Numbered from the stretch's first letter, positions 34,568 to 42,913 are shown. The stretch: DNA of 64,000 nucleotides from Rathayibacter rathayi (GCF_004011095.1 NZ_CP028129.1:1798001-1862000); one strand, 5' to 3'. Notes: generated by a model not told the origin, from the letters alone. Program-made: numbers and translations.

Positions 34568-35220
34568 GATCCGTACAGCGAATCAGGCGTTTGAGGGCAC
34601 TCGTCGTACACCTGCGCAGCGTCGGATTCGGGGATGGAGAGTCCCTTGTACGGAGACCAGACTCCACCGCTGTCGACGAAGACCGTCTTGCTCGGTGCCT
34701 CTGAGGCGGAGCCGAATCCTCGGTCTGCAAGACATCGCACCAACTCGCCGGATCTGTAGTCGTAGAGCTGTTCGAGCGCTGCTGTGGAGAGTGGCTCCAT
34801 GTACTTCCGCTGCGTCGGATACTCGAGTTCGCAGACGTAGACAGCGCGATCGAAGGCCTGCTGAAGGCCCTCGTCGTCGATTTTCGGATAAACCAGGCCT
34901 TGGCCGTCCGCCGTGAGCGTCACGTCGAATCCGGCGTCGGTCAGACACGTCAGTTGCGTGTCGGCGTACTCGTTCAGCGTGATCAACCGCACCGGCGTCA
35001 CCGGCGGAGGGTCGACGATTCCGAGCTGGGCGGCTAACGCAGCAGAGGTCTCCTCGAGATACGCCTGTGTCGCTTCGTCGATGTCACCGTCACGGGTCTC
35101 TGTCGAGGTTGGTGCAAGCTCTGGAGTGGGCTTGGGAAGTGCCGAGGTGCAGGCCACCGCCGTCAGCGCGACTGCACCGATGATGAGAGCCTGCATCACA
35201 GCACTCGCGACACGACTCAC
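34564..35220 (-). CDS. Lipoprotein of unknown function in the peptide/ABC operon
   Basis: 218 residues from GTG 35220, overlapping the peptide gene stop by four bases. The signal peptide ends in a lipobox (GAVALTAVACTSALPKP). The mature part has four Cys (TCLTDAGF, VYVCELEY, VRCLADRG, YDECPQTP), probably two disulfides. I see no named domain. In this operon it might be an immunity or receptor protein for the small secreted product; that role is inference from gene order only. Confidence 0.78.
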   Translation of the reverse strand: MSRVASAVMQALIIGAVALTAVACTSALPKPTPELAPTSTETRDGDIDEATQAYLEETSAALAAQLGIVDPPPVTPVRLITLNEYADTQLTCLTDAGFDVTLTADGQGLVYPKIDDEGLQQAFDRAVYVCELEYPTQRKYMEPLSTAALEQLYDYRSGELVRCLADRGFGSASEAPSKTVFVDSGGVWSPYKGLSIPESDAAQVYDECPQTPDSLYGS

Positions 35221-35540
35221 GAATGGCAGACCGCGTTGGCGTACGAGATGTCTCCGCCCGAGCCCGTCAGAAACACCCGCCAGTAAGCAGACGTGTAGTC
35301 GGTCGCCGAGTAACGGTCCGTGTAGGTGCTTCCATTGTTCCAGTGCCCAACGGTCCCGCCGCCCGCTTCGTGATTGATCCGCCCCTTCGACGTTGAATTG
35401 ATCTGCACGTAGGGAGTTGGTGATGAGCAACTCTTATTACCCGAGACCGGGCCCGAGTCGGCGGATGCTGACGTCGCCGGGACGACGACGCCGCCGATCG
35501 CCAGTGTCATCATCGCTAGTGCCACAGTTCTTCTCTTCAT
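35217..35540 (-). CDS. Small secreted two-Cys protein, possible bacteriocin-like effector
   Basis: 107 residues. A classical signal peptide (MKRRTVALAMMTLAIGGVVV, then PATSASA cleavage) leads to a mature ~80-residue protein with exactly two Cys (NKSCSS near its start, AVCHS at the very end) and Gly/Tyr/Trp-rich middle (TVGHWNNGSTYTDRY, YTSAYWRVFLTGSGG). GGAGGAGGAC precedes the two adjacent ATGs (35543 and 35540). It opens a five-gene coupled operon with lipoprotein, wall-binding adaptor and ABC exporter, a layout like lactococcin 972-type clusters. The sequence itself does not match lactococcin 972. Confidence 0.75.
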   Translation of the reverse strand: MKRRTVALAMMTLAIGGVVVPATSASADSGPVSGNKSCSSPTPYVQINSTSKGRINHEAGGGTVGHWNNGSTYTDRYSATDYTSAYWRVFLTGSGGDISYANAVCHS

Positions 35541-35582
35541 CATGTCCTCCTCCGGATCGGCCGCGCGGTGCGGACGCGCTCC

Positions 35583-35611
35583 ACCGTACTGGCTCTCCGA
35601 GGATTCGTCAC
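35583..35611 (-). promoter_or_regulatory. Putative promoter of the secreted-peptide operon
   Basis: On the minus strand GTGACG and TACGGT are separated by 17 bases, a fair sigma-70-like pair for a GC-rich genome. The predicted transcript start leaves a leader of about 35 bases before the ATG at 35540. No operator is evident. Confidence 0.4.
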
Positions 35612-35726
35612 GATAGAGAGTCGATCGGTCCATCCCCCAGAGAGGGTGCGGCCCAGAGGAGGGTCGGCGGAGAGCGCGGTCCACGGAGCGCGCCATCGCG
35701 CACCGCAGCGCAGCGCAGCAGACGCC

Positions 35727-36989
35727 CTACAGCGCGTCGACGGGCATACCGTCGGTGCTTGGAGCAGGCGCCTCGCGGTGCACCGGATACACAGTCCCGC
35801 GGACACGATCAATGGCGATGCTGGTCAGCGCGAGCGCAATGCCCGCCGCGGTGAGGCCCACGCCGACCCAGATCGACGAGAGATAGCCCAGGCCGACCGC
35901 GATCGTCAGGCCGCCGAGCGCTGCTCCGATCGAATTGCCGATGTTCAGGGCGGAGTGGTTCAGTGCCGCCGCGATGGTCTGGCTGTCGCGCGCGACATCC
36001 ATCAACCGAGTCTGGATCGCCGGTGACGCGGCCGCCGAGAAGCCCGCCGCGAGGAACGCGAACACCACCAGGCCGACCACGGACGACGCCGAGAGCGCAA
36101 GCCCGATCAGCGAGACACCGACACCCGCGTAGAACACCACGAGCGCGCGGCGCACGTCGCGGTCGGCCGCCCAACCGCCGACGAGGTTGCCCACCGTCAT
36201 TCCAAGGCCGATGACGACCAGGATCCACGGCACCGCCCCCAGCGGAAGTCCGGTCACCTCGGTGGCGAGCGGCGAGATGTAGCTGTACATCGCGAAGAGA
36301 CCGCCGAAGCCGATGGCGCCTACCAGCAGCGTCATCCAGACCTGTAGGCGGCCAAAGGCGCGCAACTCGTTGCGGACGGTCGCGGCGGGATTTCCGGGCT
36401 GGGCGGGCACGAGCAGCTGCACGGCCACGACAGTGAGCGCGAAAAGCGCGGCGACCACGAGGTAAGCGCTACGCCAGCCCGCCGCCTGGCCCACCCAGGT
36501 GATAGCCGGCACGCCGAGCACATTGGCGATCGTGAGGCCGGAGAGAACGAAAGCGACGCCCTTGCCGCGGTTGCCCGGCCCCATCAGATCGGCGGCGACC
36601 AGAGAGGCGATACCGAAATAGGCGCCGTGCGGAAGAGCAGCGACGAAACGCGCCGCGAGGACCAGGGGGAAACTCGGCAACAGCGCCGATCCGATCGTGC
36701 CGACCGTAAAGGCGACCAGGAGAATCAGGAGGAGGCGCTTGCGCGGCCAGCGCGCCGCTGCGGCCGCGATGGTCGGCGCCCCGACCACCACTCCGAGTGC
36801 GTAGGCCGAAATCAGCATCCCGGCCTGCGAGACGGCCTGCTCCTGACTCGCCGCGGAGACCTCGGGCAGGAGGTCGGCGGCCAGCTGCGGGAGCAGCCCC
36901 ATCGCCACGAACTCGGTCGAGCCGATACCGAAGCCCCCCATCGCGAGGGCGAGCAGGGCGAGCCGGGTCCGAGCGGGCGAGAGTGTCAC
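35727..36989 (-). CDS. MFS transporter (DHA1/AraJ-like)
   Basis: 420 residues and twelve predicted membrane helices. The N-terminal block GFGIGSTEFVAMGLLPQLAA and the helix 4-5 segment RFVAALPHGAYFGIASLVAA match AraJ/YdhP-like sugar or drug exporters. The loop between halves and the C-terminal helices (ALNHSALNIGNSIGAALGGL) are complete. The substrate is unknown. GTG start at 36989. Confidence 0.9.
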   Translation of the reverse strand: MTLSPARTRLALLALAMGGFGIGSTEFVAMGLLPQLAADLLPEVSAASQEQAVSQAGMLISAYALGVVVGAPTIAAAAARWPRKRLLLILLVAFTVGTIGSALLPSFPLVLAARFVAALPHGAYFGIASLVAADLMGPGNRGKGVAFVLSGLTIANVLGVPAITWVGQAAGWRSAYLVVAALFALTVVAVQLLVPAQPGNPAATVRNELRAFGRLQVWMTLLVGAIGFGGLFAMYSYISPLATEVTGLPLGAVPWILVVIGLGMTVGNLVGGWAADRDVRRALVVFYAGVGVSLIGLALSASSVVGLVVFAFLAAGFSAAASPAIQTRLMDVARDSQTIAAALNHSALNIGNSIGAALGGLTIAVGLGYLSSIWVGVGLTAAGIALALTSIAIDRVRGTVYPVHREAPAPSTDGMPVDAL

Positions 36990-37079
36990 CGGACAAGGCT
37001 ACCGAGGGATCGTCAGAATGACGATTTAATTCGAGCCTGAAGGCGCCGCACGCGCGACGGGGCGCCCGGCGCTGCGCCG

Positions 37080-37382
37080 CTACTCCCCGAGCGCCTCGTT
37101 CAGCCGAGCGATCTTGCCGTCAATCTCACCCGAGTACCCAGGGCGAATGTCGGCCTTCAGCACCAGCGAGACCCGGGTCCCGAACGCGCCCACCGCCTCC
37201 GTCGCGCGCCTGATCACGTCGAAGACCTCGTCCCACTCCCCCTCGATCTCGGTGAACATCGACGTCGTGCGGGAGGGCAGCCCGCTCTCGCGGACGATGC
37301 GGACGGCAGCGGCGACCGCGTCGTGGACGGACGCGTCGGGCGCTTCGCCCCCGGACGGTGCGACCGAGAATGCGACGAGCAT
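37080..37382 (-). CDS. Thiamine-binding (MTH1187/DUF77) family protein
   Basis: 100 residues from ATG 37382 with GGGAGG upstream. The ferredoxin-like fold signature is AFSVAPSGGEAPDASVHDAV, SGLPSRTTSMFTEIEGEWDE and RVSLVLKADIRPGYSGEI. Family members bind thiamine precursors as tetramers. The partner is unknown; neighbours give no thiamine context. Confidence 0.87.
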   Translation of the reverse strand: MLVAFSVAPSGGEAPDASVHDAVAAAVRIVRESGLPSRTTSMFTEIEGEWDEVFDVIRRATEAVGAFGTRVSLVLKADIRPGYSGEIDGKIARLNEALGE

Positions 37383-37432
37383 GGGAGCCTCCCTGACTGC
37401 GCCGCCGCGAGTCGGCCGCGCTCCGTCCGAGC

Positions 37433-38734
37433 CTACGAGCTCTGGGCCGCGAGGCGCGTCTCTCCGGTCAGCGCCGGCTCCGACAGCGTCACGACGCGCG
37501 CCGAACCGATCCGCCACAGCTCGCGCAGCAGCCAGCCGAGCAGCACCACCAGCAGGACGTTCCGAACGCTCAACACGAGCACCATCGACCAGTGCGACCA
37601 GAGCAGGAAGAGATAGAGGTACGGGTACACCACCTGGGTCAGCGCCGCCGTGAGCATCGTCAGCTTCGCCGGTCGGTCGAAGGAGCCGTCGCGACAGGCG
37701 ATTAACCCCGCGATCACCGGCGGCGCGAGCCACACGATGTATTGCGGCGAGAGCACCTTATTGGTGTCGATGAAGACGACCACGAAGGTCAGCGCGAGCA
37801 GCGGGAACAACCGTATAGCGTCCGCTCGCCGCGCGAGGGCCCGCGCTCCGAGCAAAGCCACGCCCAGCATCGCCAGGGCGAGCAGCGGAGTCATCAGGCT
37901 CGCCGCAAATTCGGTGCCGGGGCCGTGCATCTCGAAGGTGTTGATGTCGGCCGCGTAATAGACGTAGCTGCCGGTGCCCGGGACGACCGACAGCCACATC
38001 CACGGCGTGCTGACGACGGCCTCGATCTGAAGGCCACGGTCGGTCTGGTCGGTGACGAAGCTGAAGACCTGGTCGCCGCCGCCGACCAGGACGACCGCGA
38101 GCACAAGGAGCACAGAGATGACCGCCGGCACGAGGATCATCCGTACGCGGCCGCGCAGCACCAGGACAGCGGCGGCGAGGATCGCGGCGGGCCACACCTT
38201 GATCCAGGTGGCGATCGTCAACAGCGCCGCGGCCACGCCCGGCCGGGTCGCGGCCCACAGCATCCCGGCGATCGCGGGAGGCGTGGTAAACGCGTCGATC
38301 CGCCCGACCGCGATCGGCCCGAGCAGGACAAGGAACAGCAGCCACCAGCGCGCCGCAGCCAGGCGCGGGGCCGATCGGCGCCGCAGCAGGAGGGCGAACA
38401 CGGCGGCGTCGGCGAGGGCGACGAGGACGAGCCACACCAGGTCGTAGCCTGCCGCGCCGAAGAGCCACGAGGCGGCGATCGGGCCCCAGGCGAGGATCGG
38501 GTAGACCCAGCCCATGTCGATTCCCGCGATGCCGCCGCCGTCGACGGCGGTCCTCATCCACTCCCGGTAGACGATGCTGACGTCGCCCATCGGCCGGCCC
38601 GGCGCGAACAGCGCCAGGAGCGAGAGCAACACATGCACGAGCGCGAAGCCACCCCAGAGCACGGCGACGCGATCGCGGTTCTCGCGCAGCCGGGCGAGGG
38701 GCCGAGAGAACGCTAGAGGAGGGGAGGACAGCAC
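37433..38734 (-). CDS. GT87-like (DUF2029) polyprenol-dependent glycosyltransferase
   Basis: 434 codons from GTG 38734 with about ten to eleven membrane helices. The acidic MGDVSIVYREWMRTAVDGGG after the first helix is the position of the catalytic Asp in GT-C enzymes. Later blocks LLTIATWIKVWPAAILAAAV and DTNKVLSPQYIVWLAPPVIA match the PimE/GT87 group, which transfers mannose or arabinose from polyprenyl-phosphate donors to envelope glycolipids. The acceptor is unknown. A TACAAT ending seven bases before the GTG suggests a leaderless transcript. Confidence 0.82.
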   Translation of the reverse strand: MLSSPPLAFSRPLARLRENRDRVAVLWGGFALVHVLLSLLALFAPGRPMGDVSIVYREWMRTAVDGGGIAGIDMGWVYPILAWGPIAASWLFGAAGYDLVWLVLVALADAAVFALLLRRRSAPRLAAARWWLLFLVLLGPIAVGRIDAFTTPPAIAGMLWAATRPGVAAALLTIATWIKVWPAAILAAAVLVLRGRVRMILVPAVISVLLVLAVVLVGGGDQVFSFVTDQTDRGLQIEAVVSTPWMWLSVVPGTGSYVYYAADINTFEMHGPGTEFAASLMTPLLALAMLGVALLGARALARRADAIRLFPLLALTFVVVFIDTNKVLSPQYIVWLAPPVIAGLIACRDGSFDRPAKLTMLTAALTQVVYPYLYLFLLWSHWSMVLVLSVRNVLLVVLLGWLLRELWRIGSARVVTLSEPALTGETRLAAQSS

Positions 38735-38740
38735 CGCGTC

Positions 38741-38746
38741 ATTGTA
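38741..38746 (-). promoter_or_regulatory. -10 element for a probable leaderless transcript of the GT87 gene
   Basis: TACAAT on the minus strand is followed by six bases and then the GTG start codon, so transcription would begin at or next to the start codon. Leaderless mRNAs are common in actinobacteria. The -35 is weak. Confidence 0.45.
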
Positions 38747-38810
38747 GAGGGGCCGTTGCTCGGGACGCTGGCAGCAGCACTGCACGCGCGGGAAGCGGCG
38801 CTTCCTGGAC

Positions 38811-38848
38811 ACCTCAGTAGCCGGGGAACACCTCAGTAGCCGGGGAAC
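38811..38848. repeat. 19-bp tandem duplication covering the 3' end of the membrane-FNR gene
   Basis: ACCTCAGTAGCCGGGGAAC occurs at 38811-38829 and again at 38830-38848. The second copy is the real end of the gene (codons for FPGY and TGA); the first lies downstream and repeats the same codons. It is a recent slip or duplication with no visible effect on the protein. Confidence 0.9.
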
Positions 38849-40335
38849 GCGTCGGTGCGGATCCGCTTCGCCCCCGCACCCCGCAGCGCACCGCGGACCG
38901 AGTCGACGAACGACGGCGATCCGGAGACGTAGCCAACCCGTCGGCCCGCGTCCGGTACGGCGTCGGCGAGCAGTTCGGCGCTCAGGCGTCCGGACACATG
39001 CGACCAGCCGGTGGGCAGACCGGCCGGGACCTCCTTCGAGCAGAGCACGACCCGCGCACCCGACTCCTTCAGCAGCTCGCGGTAGGCGACATCCGCGAGG
39101 CTCGGCGCAGCGACGACGACGACGACGTCCCGCTCCGGGCCGCCCGCGAGCGAGCGCAGCTGGCTGGCGAACGGGGTGATCCCGATTCCGCCGGCGACCA
39201 GCAGCAGCGGCACGGAGGGGTCGACCGGCAGGACGAAGTCCCCGCCGACGCTCGTCGCGCGCACCGAGTCACCGGGCTCCAGGGCGGCGAGCGCCCGTTT
39301 GAAGCTGCTCGCCTTCTCGGGCATCCGCAGGGCGATCGCGATCTCGCCGTCCGCAGGGGCGGAGGAGACGGAGAACGTGCGCCGGCTCCCCCGGCTGTCG
39401 GCGCGGTGCGGGAGGTCGAGCTCGAGCCACTGACCCGGCTCGAACGGGAGCGGCGAGCGGGAGCGGAAACGGTACTCCGCGATGCCCGGGGCGAGCACGC
39501 GGGTGGAGGCCAGCTCGAGCGTGTGCCTGCGGCGCTGGCGGTACGCGACAGCGAAGGCGAGCACGTTGCCGACGACGAGGCCCAGCTCCGGAGTGGCGGA
39601 GATCACGCCGATGTGGAAGGGCACGCTCGCCAGGAGCGCAGCGACGACTGCGATTATCAGCTGCTGCGAGCGGCGGGGTGCGAGCGTGAGCGGCTCCGTC
39701 AGCATGAAGGCGCCGGCGAAGACGAAGGGGTAGGCGGTCAGGACCAGGGCAGCCGCGGCGCCGAGGTCCTGACCGTTCAGCACGGCCTGCTGCACCGAGA
39801 CTCCGCCCGCCACGAGCACGAAGGCGGCGAAGACAGCCCAGCGGCGCACCCGCGCAACGACCAGGAGAGAGCCCAGGACGACGAACGGCCACATCGCGCC
39901 ACTGGCGATCCACCAGGCTCCGGCGTTAAGCCCGGTGAAGCCGATGATCAGCACGGCGACCGCGGCCGGATTGAAGAGGTGCCGACCGCGCCAGGCGAGG
40001 ACGTACTTGGAGGCGGCGGCGATCGCTCCGACGAGAGCGATCACCGCTAGCCCGCGCGGATCCGCCGTCGGGAAGAGGATGCAGGCGATCAGCAGGCCTG
40101 TGACAAGGGAGGACTCGAGGTGCGCGCGGCTGCGGAAGAGCCTCGCGAGGACCGCGCTCACGAGGGTGGTCGAGGCGACCGCGACCAGAGTGCTGCCGAG
40201 GATCTCGAGCGGAGTCGAGAAGATCAGGCCGGCGGAGGCGTAGCCGACGGCGAGGAGCAGGAGCGTGACGAGCGTCACCCAGACCAGCCGGTAGGTGGTG
40301 ACGCGGCCAAGGGCGCGGTCGAATGTGCCGATCAT
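38833..40335 (-). CDS. Fusion of NqrB/RnfD-like membrane domain and ferredoxin reductase (FNR) domain
   Basis: 500 residues. The first ~270 residues form nine or ten helices including RGRHLFNPAAVAVLIIGFTG, the NqrB/RnfD-type membrane flavin-binding region. The second half is a soluble FAD/NAD(P)H reductase: PFEPGQWLELDLPHR, GSRRTFSVSSAPADGEI (FAD), VPLLLVAGGIGITPFASQLR (nucleotide) and RRVGYVSGSPSFVDSVRGAL. It would pass electrons from cytosolic NAD(P)H across the membrane to the flavinylated lipoprotein encoded two genes upstream. Start ATGA overlaps the ApbE stop. Confidence 0.88.
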   Translation of the reverse strand: MIGTFDRALGRVTTYRLVWVTLVTLLLLAVGYASAGLIFSTPLEILGSTLVAVASTTLVSAVLARLFRSRAHLESSLVTGLLIACILFPTADPRGLAVIALVGAIAAASKYVLAWRGRHLFNPAAVAVLIIGFTGLNAGAWWIASGAMWPFVVLGSLLVVARVRRWAVFAAFVLVAGGVSVQQAVLNGQDLGAAAALVLTAYPFVFAGAFMLTEPLTLAPRRSQQLIIAVVAALLASVPFHIGVISATPELGLVVGNVLAFAVAYRQRRRHTLELASTRVLAPGIAEYRFRSRSPLPFEPGQWLELDLPHRADSRGSRRTFSVSSAPADGEIAIALRMPEKASSFKRALAALEPGDSVRATSVGGDFVLPVDPSVPLLLVAGGIGITPFASQLRSLAGGPERDVVVVVAAPSLADVAYRELLKESGARVVLCSKEVPAGLPTGWSHVSGRLSAELLADAVPDAGRRVGYVSGSPSFVDSVRGALRGAGAKRIRTDAFPGY

Positions 40336-41207
40336 CGGAAGACCTCTCCGGGGAAGGAAGGCGAGTAGTGGAGGGTGCCGTCGCTACGGACGCGGACGAA
40401 CTCGAAGTCGAAGCGCTCGGCGAGGGTCTCGGGCGGGCAGACGAACAGCGCGGTCGCGAGCCCGTCAGCGATGAGGGCTGTGTCGGCCACCGCCCAGGTG
40501 GCGACGATGCTCTCGACCGGAGCACCGGTCCGCCCGTCAAGGACGTGGTGCAGGCCGCTGCCCCAGGCGCGGCGATTGCTCGCGGAGCCGCAGAGCGCGC
40601 GATCTCCGGGCAGCGCCACGCCGAGCGCGCTGCTGGCGTCCCACGGGTGCTCGAGGCCGACCCGGTAGTCTCCAGCGCCCGTGCCGCGGAGGTCGCCGCT
40701 GGCGTCGACGAGGGCGGGCCCAACTCCGGAGATCTCGTCGAGCACGAGGTCGACGAGCTGCCCTTTGCCGGCCGCGCCGATGTCGATGACGGTGCCCGGC
40801 TCGATCCGGAGTCCTGCCGCGCCGTAGCGGGCTGCTGCCCAAGCCGGGGCCGGGGCCGCCGGACCGCGGGGCACGAGGGTGTAGGCGGGGTCGTAGCCGA
40901 GCTGTTCGAGCGGGCCGCCGACGAACGGGGTCACGGCGCCGCCGGTCAGCTCGTCGAGCACGTCGTAGAGGGCGAAGAGCTCATCGGCCTCGGCGGTGAA
41001 GACGTGCTCGCCCCCCTGCCGCAGCTGCGAGACGGCGGAGTCATCGCGAAAGCGCGACCAGGTGCCGTCGTAATCCTCGATGCACGCCGTCACCCGGGCG
41101 CGCCGGGACGCGCCAAGCGGCTCGGCGGTGTCGATCTGCCAGGTGGTGCCGATCGCGTCGAATCGCCACTCGTGGCCGAGGGCGGGCGCCGGATCAGGCC
41201 GTGGCAT
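40332..41207 (-). CDS. apbE: FAD:protein FMN transferase
   Basis: 291 residues. ApbE attaches FMN covalently to Ser/Thr of target proteins. Key blocks are RFDAIGTTWQIDTAEP, TWSRFRDDSAVSQLRQGG, GTVIDIGAAGKGQLVDLVLD (substrate loop), LVDASGDLRGTGAGDYRV and WAVADTALIADGLATALFVC with the metal-binding region. It sits between its probable target (FMN-binding lipoprotein) and the membrane-FNR fusion. It overlaps the lipoprotein gene by 14 bases and the fusion gene by 4. Confidence 0.93.
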   Translation of the reverse strand: MPRPDPAPALGHEWRFDAIGTTWQIDTAEPLGASRRARVTACIEDYDGTWSRFRDDSAVSQLRQGGEHVFTAEADELFALYDVLDELTGGAVTPFVGGPLEQLGYDPAYTLVPRGPAAPAPAWAAARYGAAGLRIEPGTVIDIGAAGKGQLVDLVLDEISGVGPALVDASGDLRGTGAGDYRVGLEHPWDASSALGVALPGDRALCGSASNRRAWGSGLHHVLDGRTGAPVESIVATWAVADTALIADGLATALFVCPPETLAERFDFEFVRVRSDGTLHYSPSFPGEVFR

Positions 41208-41676
41208 CGGCCTTGATGGTCTCGACGGCGTCGTTGAAGCCGCCGGAGGTGAGGGAGGATCCCGACACCTTCGAGACCTTCAGGTCATCGAGCGGCTTGC
41301 CGACGACCTCGCCCGAGATACCGCTGGCGAAGCGCCCCTGGTACTGCTGGCCGGTCGGGTTCTCCGACTCCGGGGTCACGGTCACGTCGGTGACCACTCC
41401 GCCCGCGAGAGTCAGCGACACGCCGACCTTCTCGTTGCCACCGGGCGAGGTGTAGGAACCTTCGGCCTGGTAGGTGCCGTCGGTGTAGCTGCTGCCGCTC
41501 GCTGCGGCAGCGTCGCCGGTCGACTCGGGGGCGGTGGTCGGAGACGTGGCGGTCGCCGCGTCGGCATCGTTCCCGGTCGCGGTGGGGCTGGAGCAGGCGG
41601 CGAGGGCGGCGAGCGTGCCGGCTCCGGCGAGGAGGGTCAGGGCGTAACGGGCGGGAGTCATGGTCTTCGCGGTCAT
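41194..41676 (-). CDS. FMN-binding domain lipoprotein (flavinylation target)
   Basis: 160 residues from ATG 41676 with AGGAG seven bases upstream. The lipobox is GTLAALAACSSPTA. After a Ser/Thr-rich linker comes an FMN-bind domain (DGTYQAEGSYTSPGGNEKVG, VVTDVTVTPESENPTGQQY), ending SKVSGSSLTSGGFNDAV. The SGSSLTSG segment is where ApbE flavinylation normally occurs in NqrC/RnfG-like domains. It would be a membrane-tethered extracytoplasmic one-electron carrier. Confidence 0.9.
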   Translation of the reverse strand: MTAKTMTPARYALTLLAGAGTLAALAACSSPTATGNDADAATATSPTTAPESTGDAAAASGSSYTDGTYQAEGSYTSPGGNEKVGVSLTLAGGVVTDVTVTPESENPTGQQYQGRFASGISGEVVGKPLDDLKVSKVSGSSLTSGGFNDAVETIKADATA

Positions 41677-41872
41677 GTCTGTTCTCCTGGTCAAGGCGGA
41701 CGCGGCGGATCCGACAGTAGGGGCACTCACTTCGAGCATGTGATGAGGCGGCGGTGCGGACCCGGTGAGCCGGATCGCGGGCGTCGCTTCCCCCAGGACA
41801 ACGGTGGCGGTTCCGCTTCGGTTCAGTGTTCGCTCACTTCGGTTTCGGTTCGGTGCTCGCCGGTGAGGTGTT

Positions 41873-42712
41873 TCAGCCCAGGACCGCCGCGACGACTCCA
41901 GGCAGGTGCTCGGCGATGTCCAGGGCCGCGATCGGCCCGCCCGCGGAGGCGGCGCGGCCCGCCTCGGCGTGGAGCACCGCGGCGGCGGCGGCGAGCGGAG
42001 CGAGGTCCTCGGCCCTCAGCGTCGTGCCTGCTGCTTCGGCGTCGGCGGCGCGGCCGGCGGCGAGCGCGCCGAGCACACCACCGAGGACGTCGCCGCTACC
42101 CGCTGTCGCGAGCCAGGGCGTGGATCCGGTCACCTCGAACTCCGTACCGCCGGCGACGATGTGGGTGGTGCTGCCCTTGAGCAGCACGCACGCACCGAGG
42201 CGGTCGGCCGCGCGGCGCGCCCACTCCCCCGGGGCGGCCGCGATCGTGGCGGCGTCCACGTCCAGGCCCGTCCGGCTGAGAACTCCTGCGAGTTCGCGGT
42301 AGTGCGGCGTGATGACGACCGCTCCGGCGACCTCGTCGATCAGGTCGAGGGCACCTGCGTCGAGCACCACCGGGACTCCCGAGTGCAGCTGCTCGATCAG
42401 CGTGCGCCGCTGGTCGTCGTCGCGGTCGTCCGCGCTGGTTCCGGAGCCGACCAGCCAGGCCTGCACGCGTCCCACTGCGGTCACCACCTCCGGTCGCCGC
42501 GCGAGCACAAGCCCCGAGGGTCGCTCCGGCCCGAGGTACCGAACCATGCCGATCCCCGTCCGCACCGCCGCTTCAACACCTAGCACCGCCGCTCCCGGGT
42601 ACCGCTGCGACCCCGTCGCGACCCCCAGCACCCCCCGCCTGTACTTGTCGTCATCCTCTCGAGGCACCCGAACGCTCCGCGCCGCCTCCGCCATCCCGAC
42701 CCGCTCACCCAT
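41873..42712 (-). CDS. nnrD: ADP-dependent (S)-NAD(P)H-hydrate dehydratase
   Basis: 279 residues of the ribokinase-like YjeF C-terminal domain. It repairs hydrated NAD(P)H. Blocks RRGVLGVATGSQRYPGAAVL, WLVGSGTSADD, VPVVLDAGALDLIDEVAGAV, VITPHYRELAGVL, LGACVLLKGSTTHIV and the catalytic TPWLATAGSGDVLGGVLGAL are all present. Only the dehydratase is encoded; the epimerase domain is not attached. Confidence 0.93.
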   Translation of the reverse strand: MGERVGMAEAARSVRVPREDDDKYRRGVLGVATGSQRYPGAAVLGVEAAVRTGIGMVRYLGPERPSGLVLARRPEVVTAVGRVQAWLVGSGTSADDRDDDQRRTLIEQLHSGVPVVLDAGALDLIDEVAGAVVITPHYRELAGVLSRTGLDVDAATIAAAPGEWARRAADRLGACVLLKGSTTHIVAGGTEFEVTGSTPWLATAGSGDVLGGVLGALAAGRAADAEAAGTTLRAEDLAPLAAAAAVLHAEAGRAASAGGPIAALDIAEHLPGVVAAVLG

Positions 42713-42740
42713 CCCGCCACCCTACGTGCGCCCCCGCCCC

Positions 42741-42800
42741 GTGCCGGCGCAGCCGCGCCCCCCCTCTCACCGTGCCGGCGCAGCCGCACCCCCCCCTCCC
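42741..42800. repeat. Short direct repeats upstream of nnrD
   Basis: GTGCCGGCGCAGCCGC followed by a C-run occurs at 42741 and again at 42772 (31-base spacing, one A/G difference after the core). They lie immediately upstream of the nnrD start and next to the 42.8-kb inverted repeat. No function is evident. Confidence 0.7.
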
Positions 42801-42809
42801 TCCAGGGGT

Positions 42810-42913
42810 GGCGCGGGTGCTGGAGGGGGCAGTCGCAAGGCGGAGGAGGAAGCGATACCGGCGGTATCGCGCCCGACGACAACGCCGCGAATGCCCCCTC
42901 CAGCGCCCGCGCC
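42810..42913. repeat. Second locus of the 56-bp element inside a different inverted repeat
   Basis: Arms 42810-42831 and 42892-42913 pair over 22 bases with one mismatch. The arm at the right ends on the last base of the CNNM gene stop codon (42913). Between them, 42834-42889 is the reverse complement of the 56-bp segment at 8133-8188 with no mismatch. Arm sequences are unrelated to those at locus 1. Read in the direction of the upstream CNNM gene, the element has the same orientation as behind greA. Confidence 0.88.

Noticed and set aside
35217..35540. Naming the secreted peptide as lactococcin 972
   Set aside because: The gene order is similar but the mature sequence lacks the lactococcin 972 pattern.
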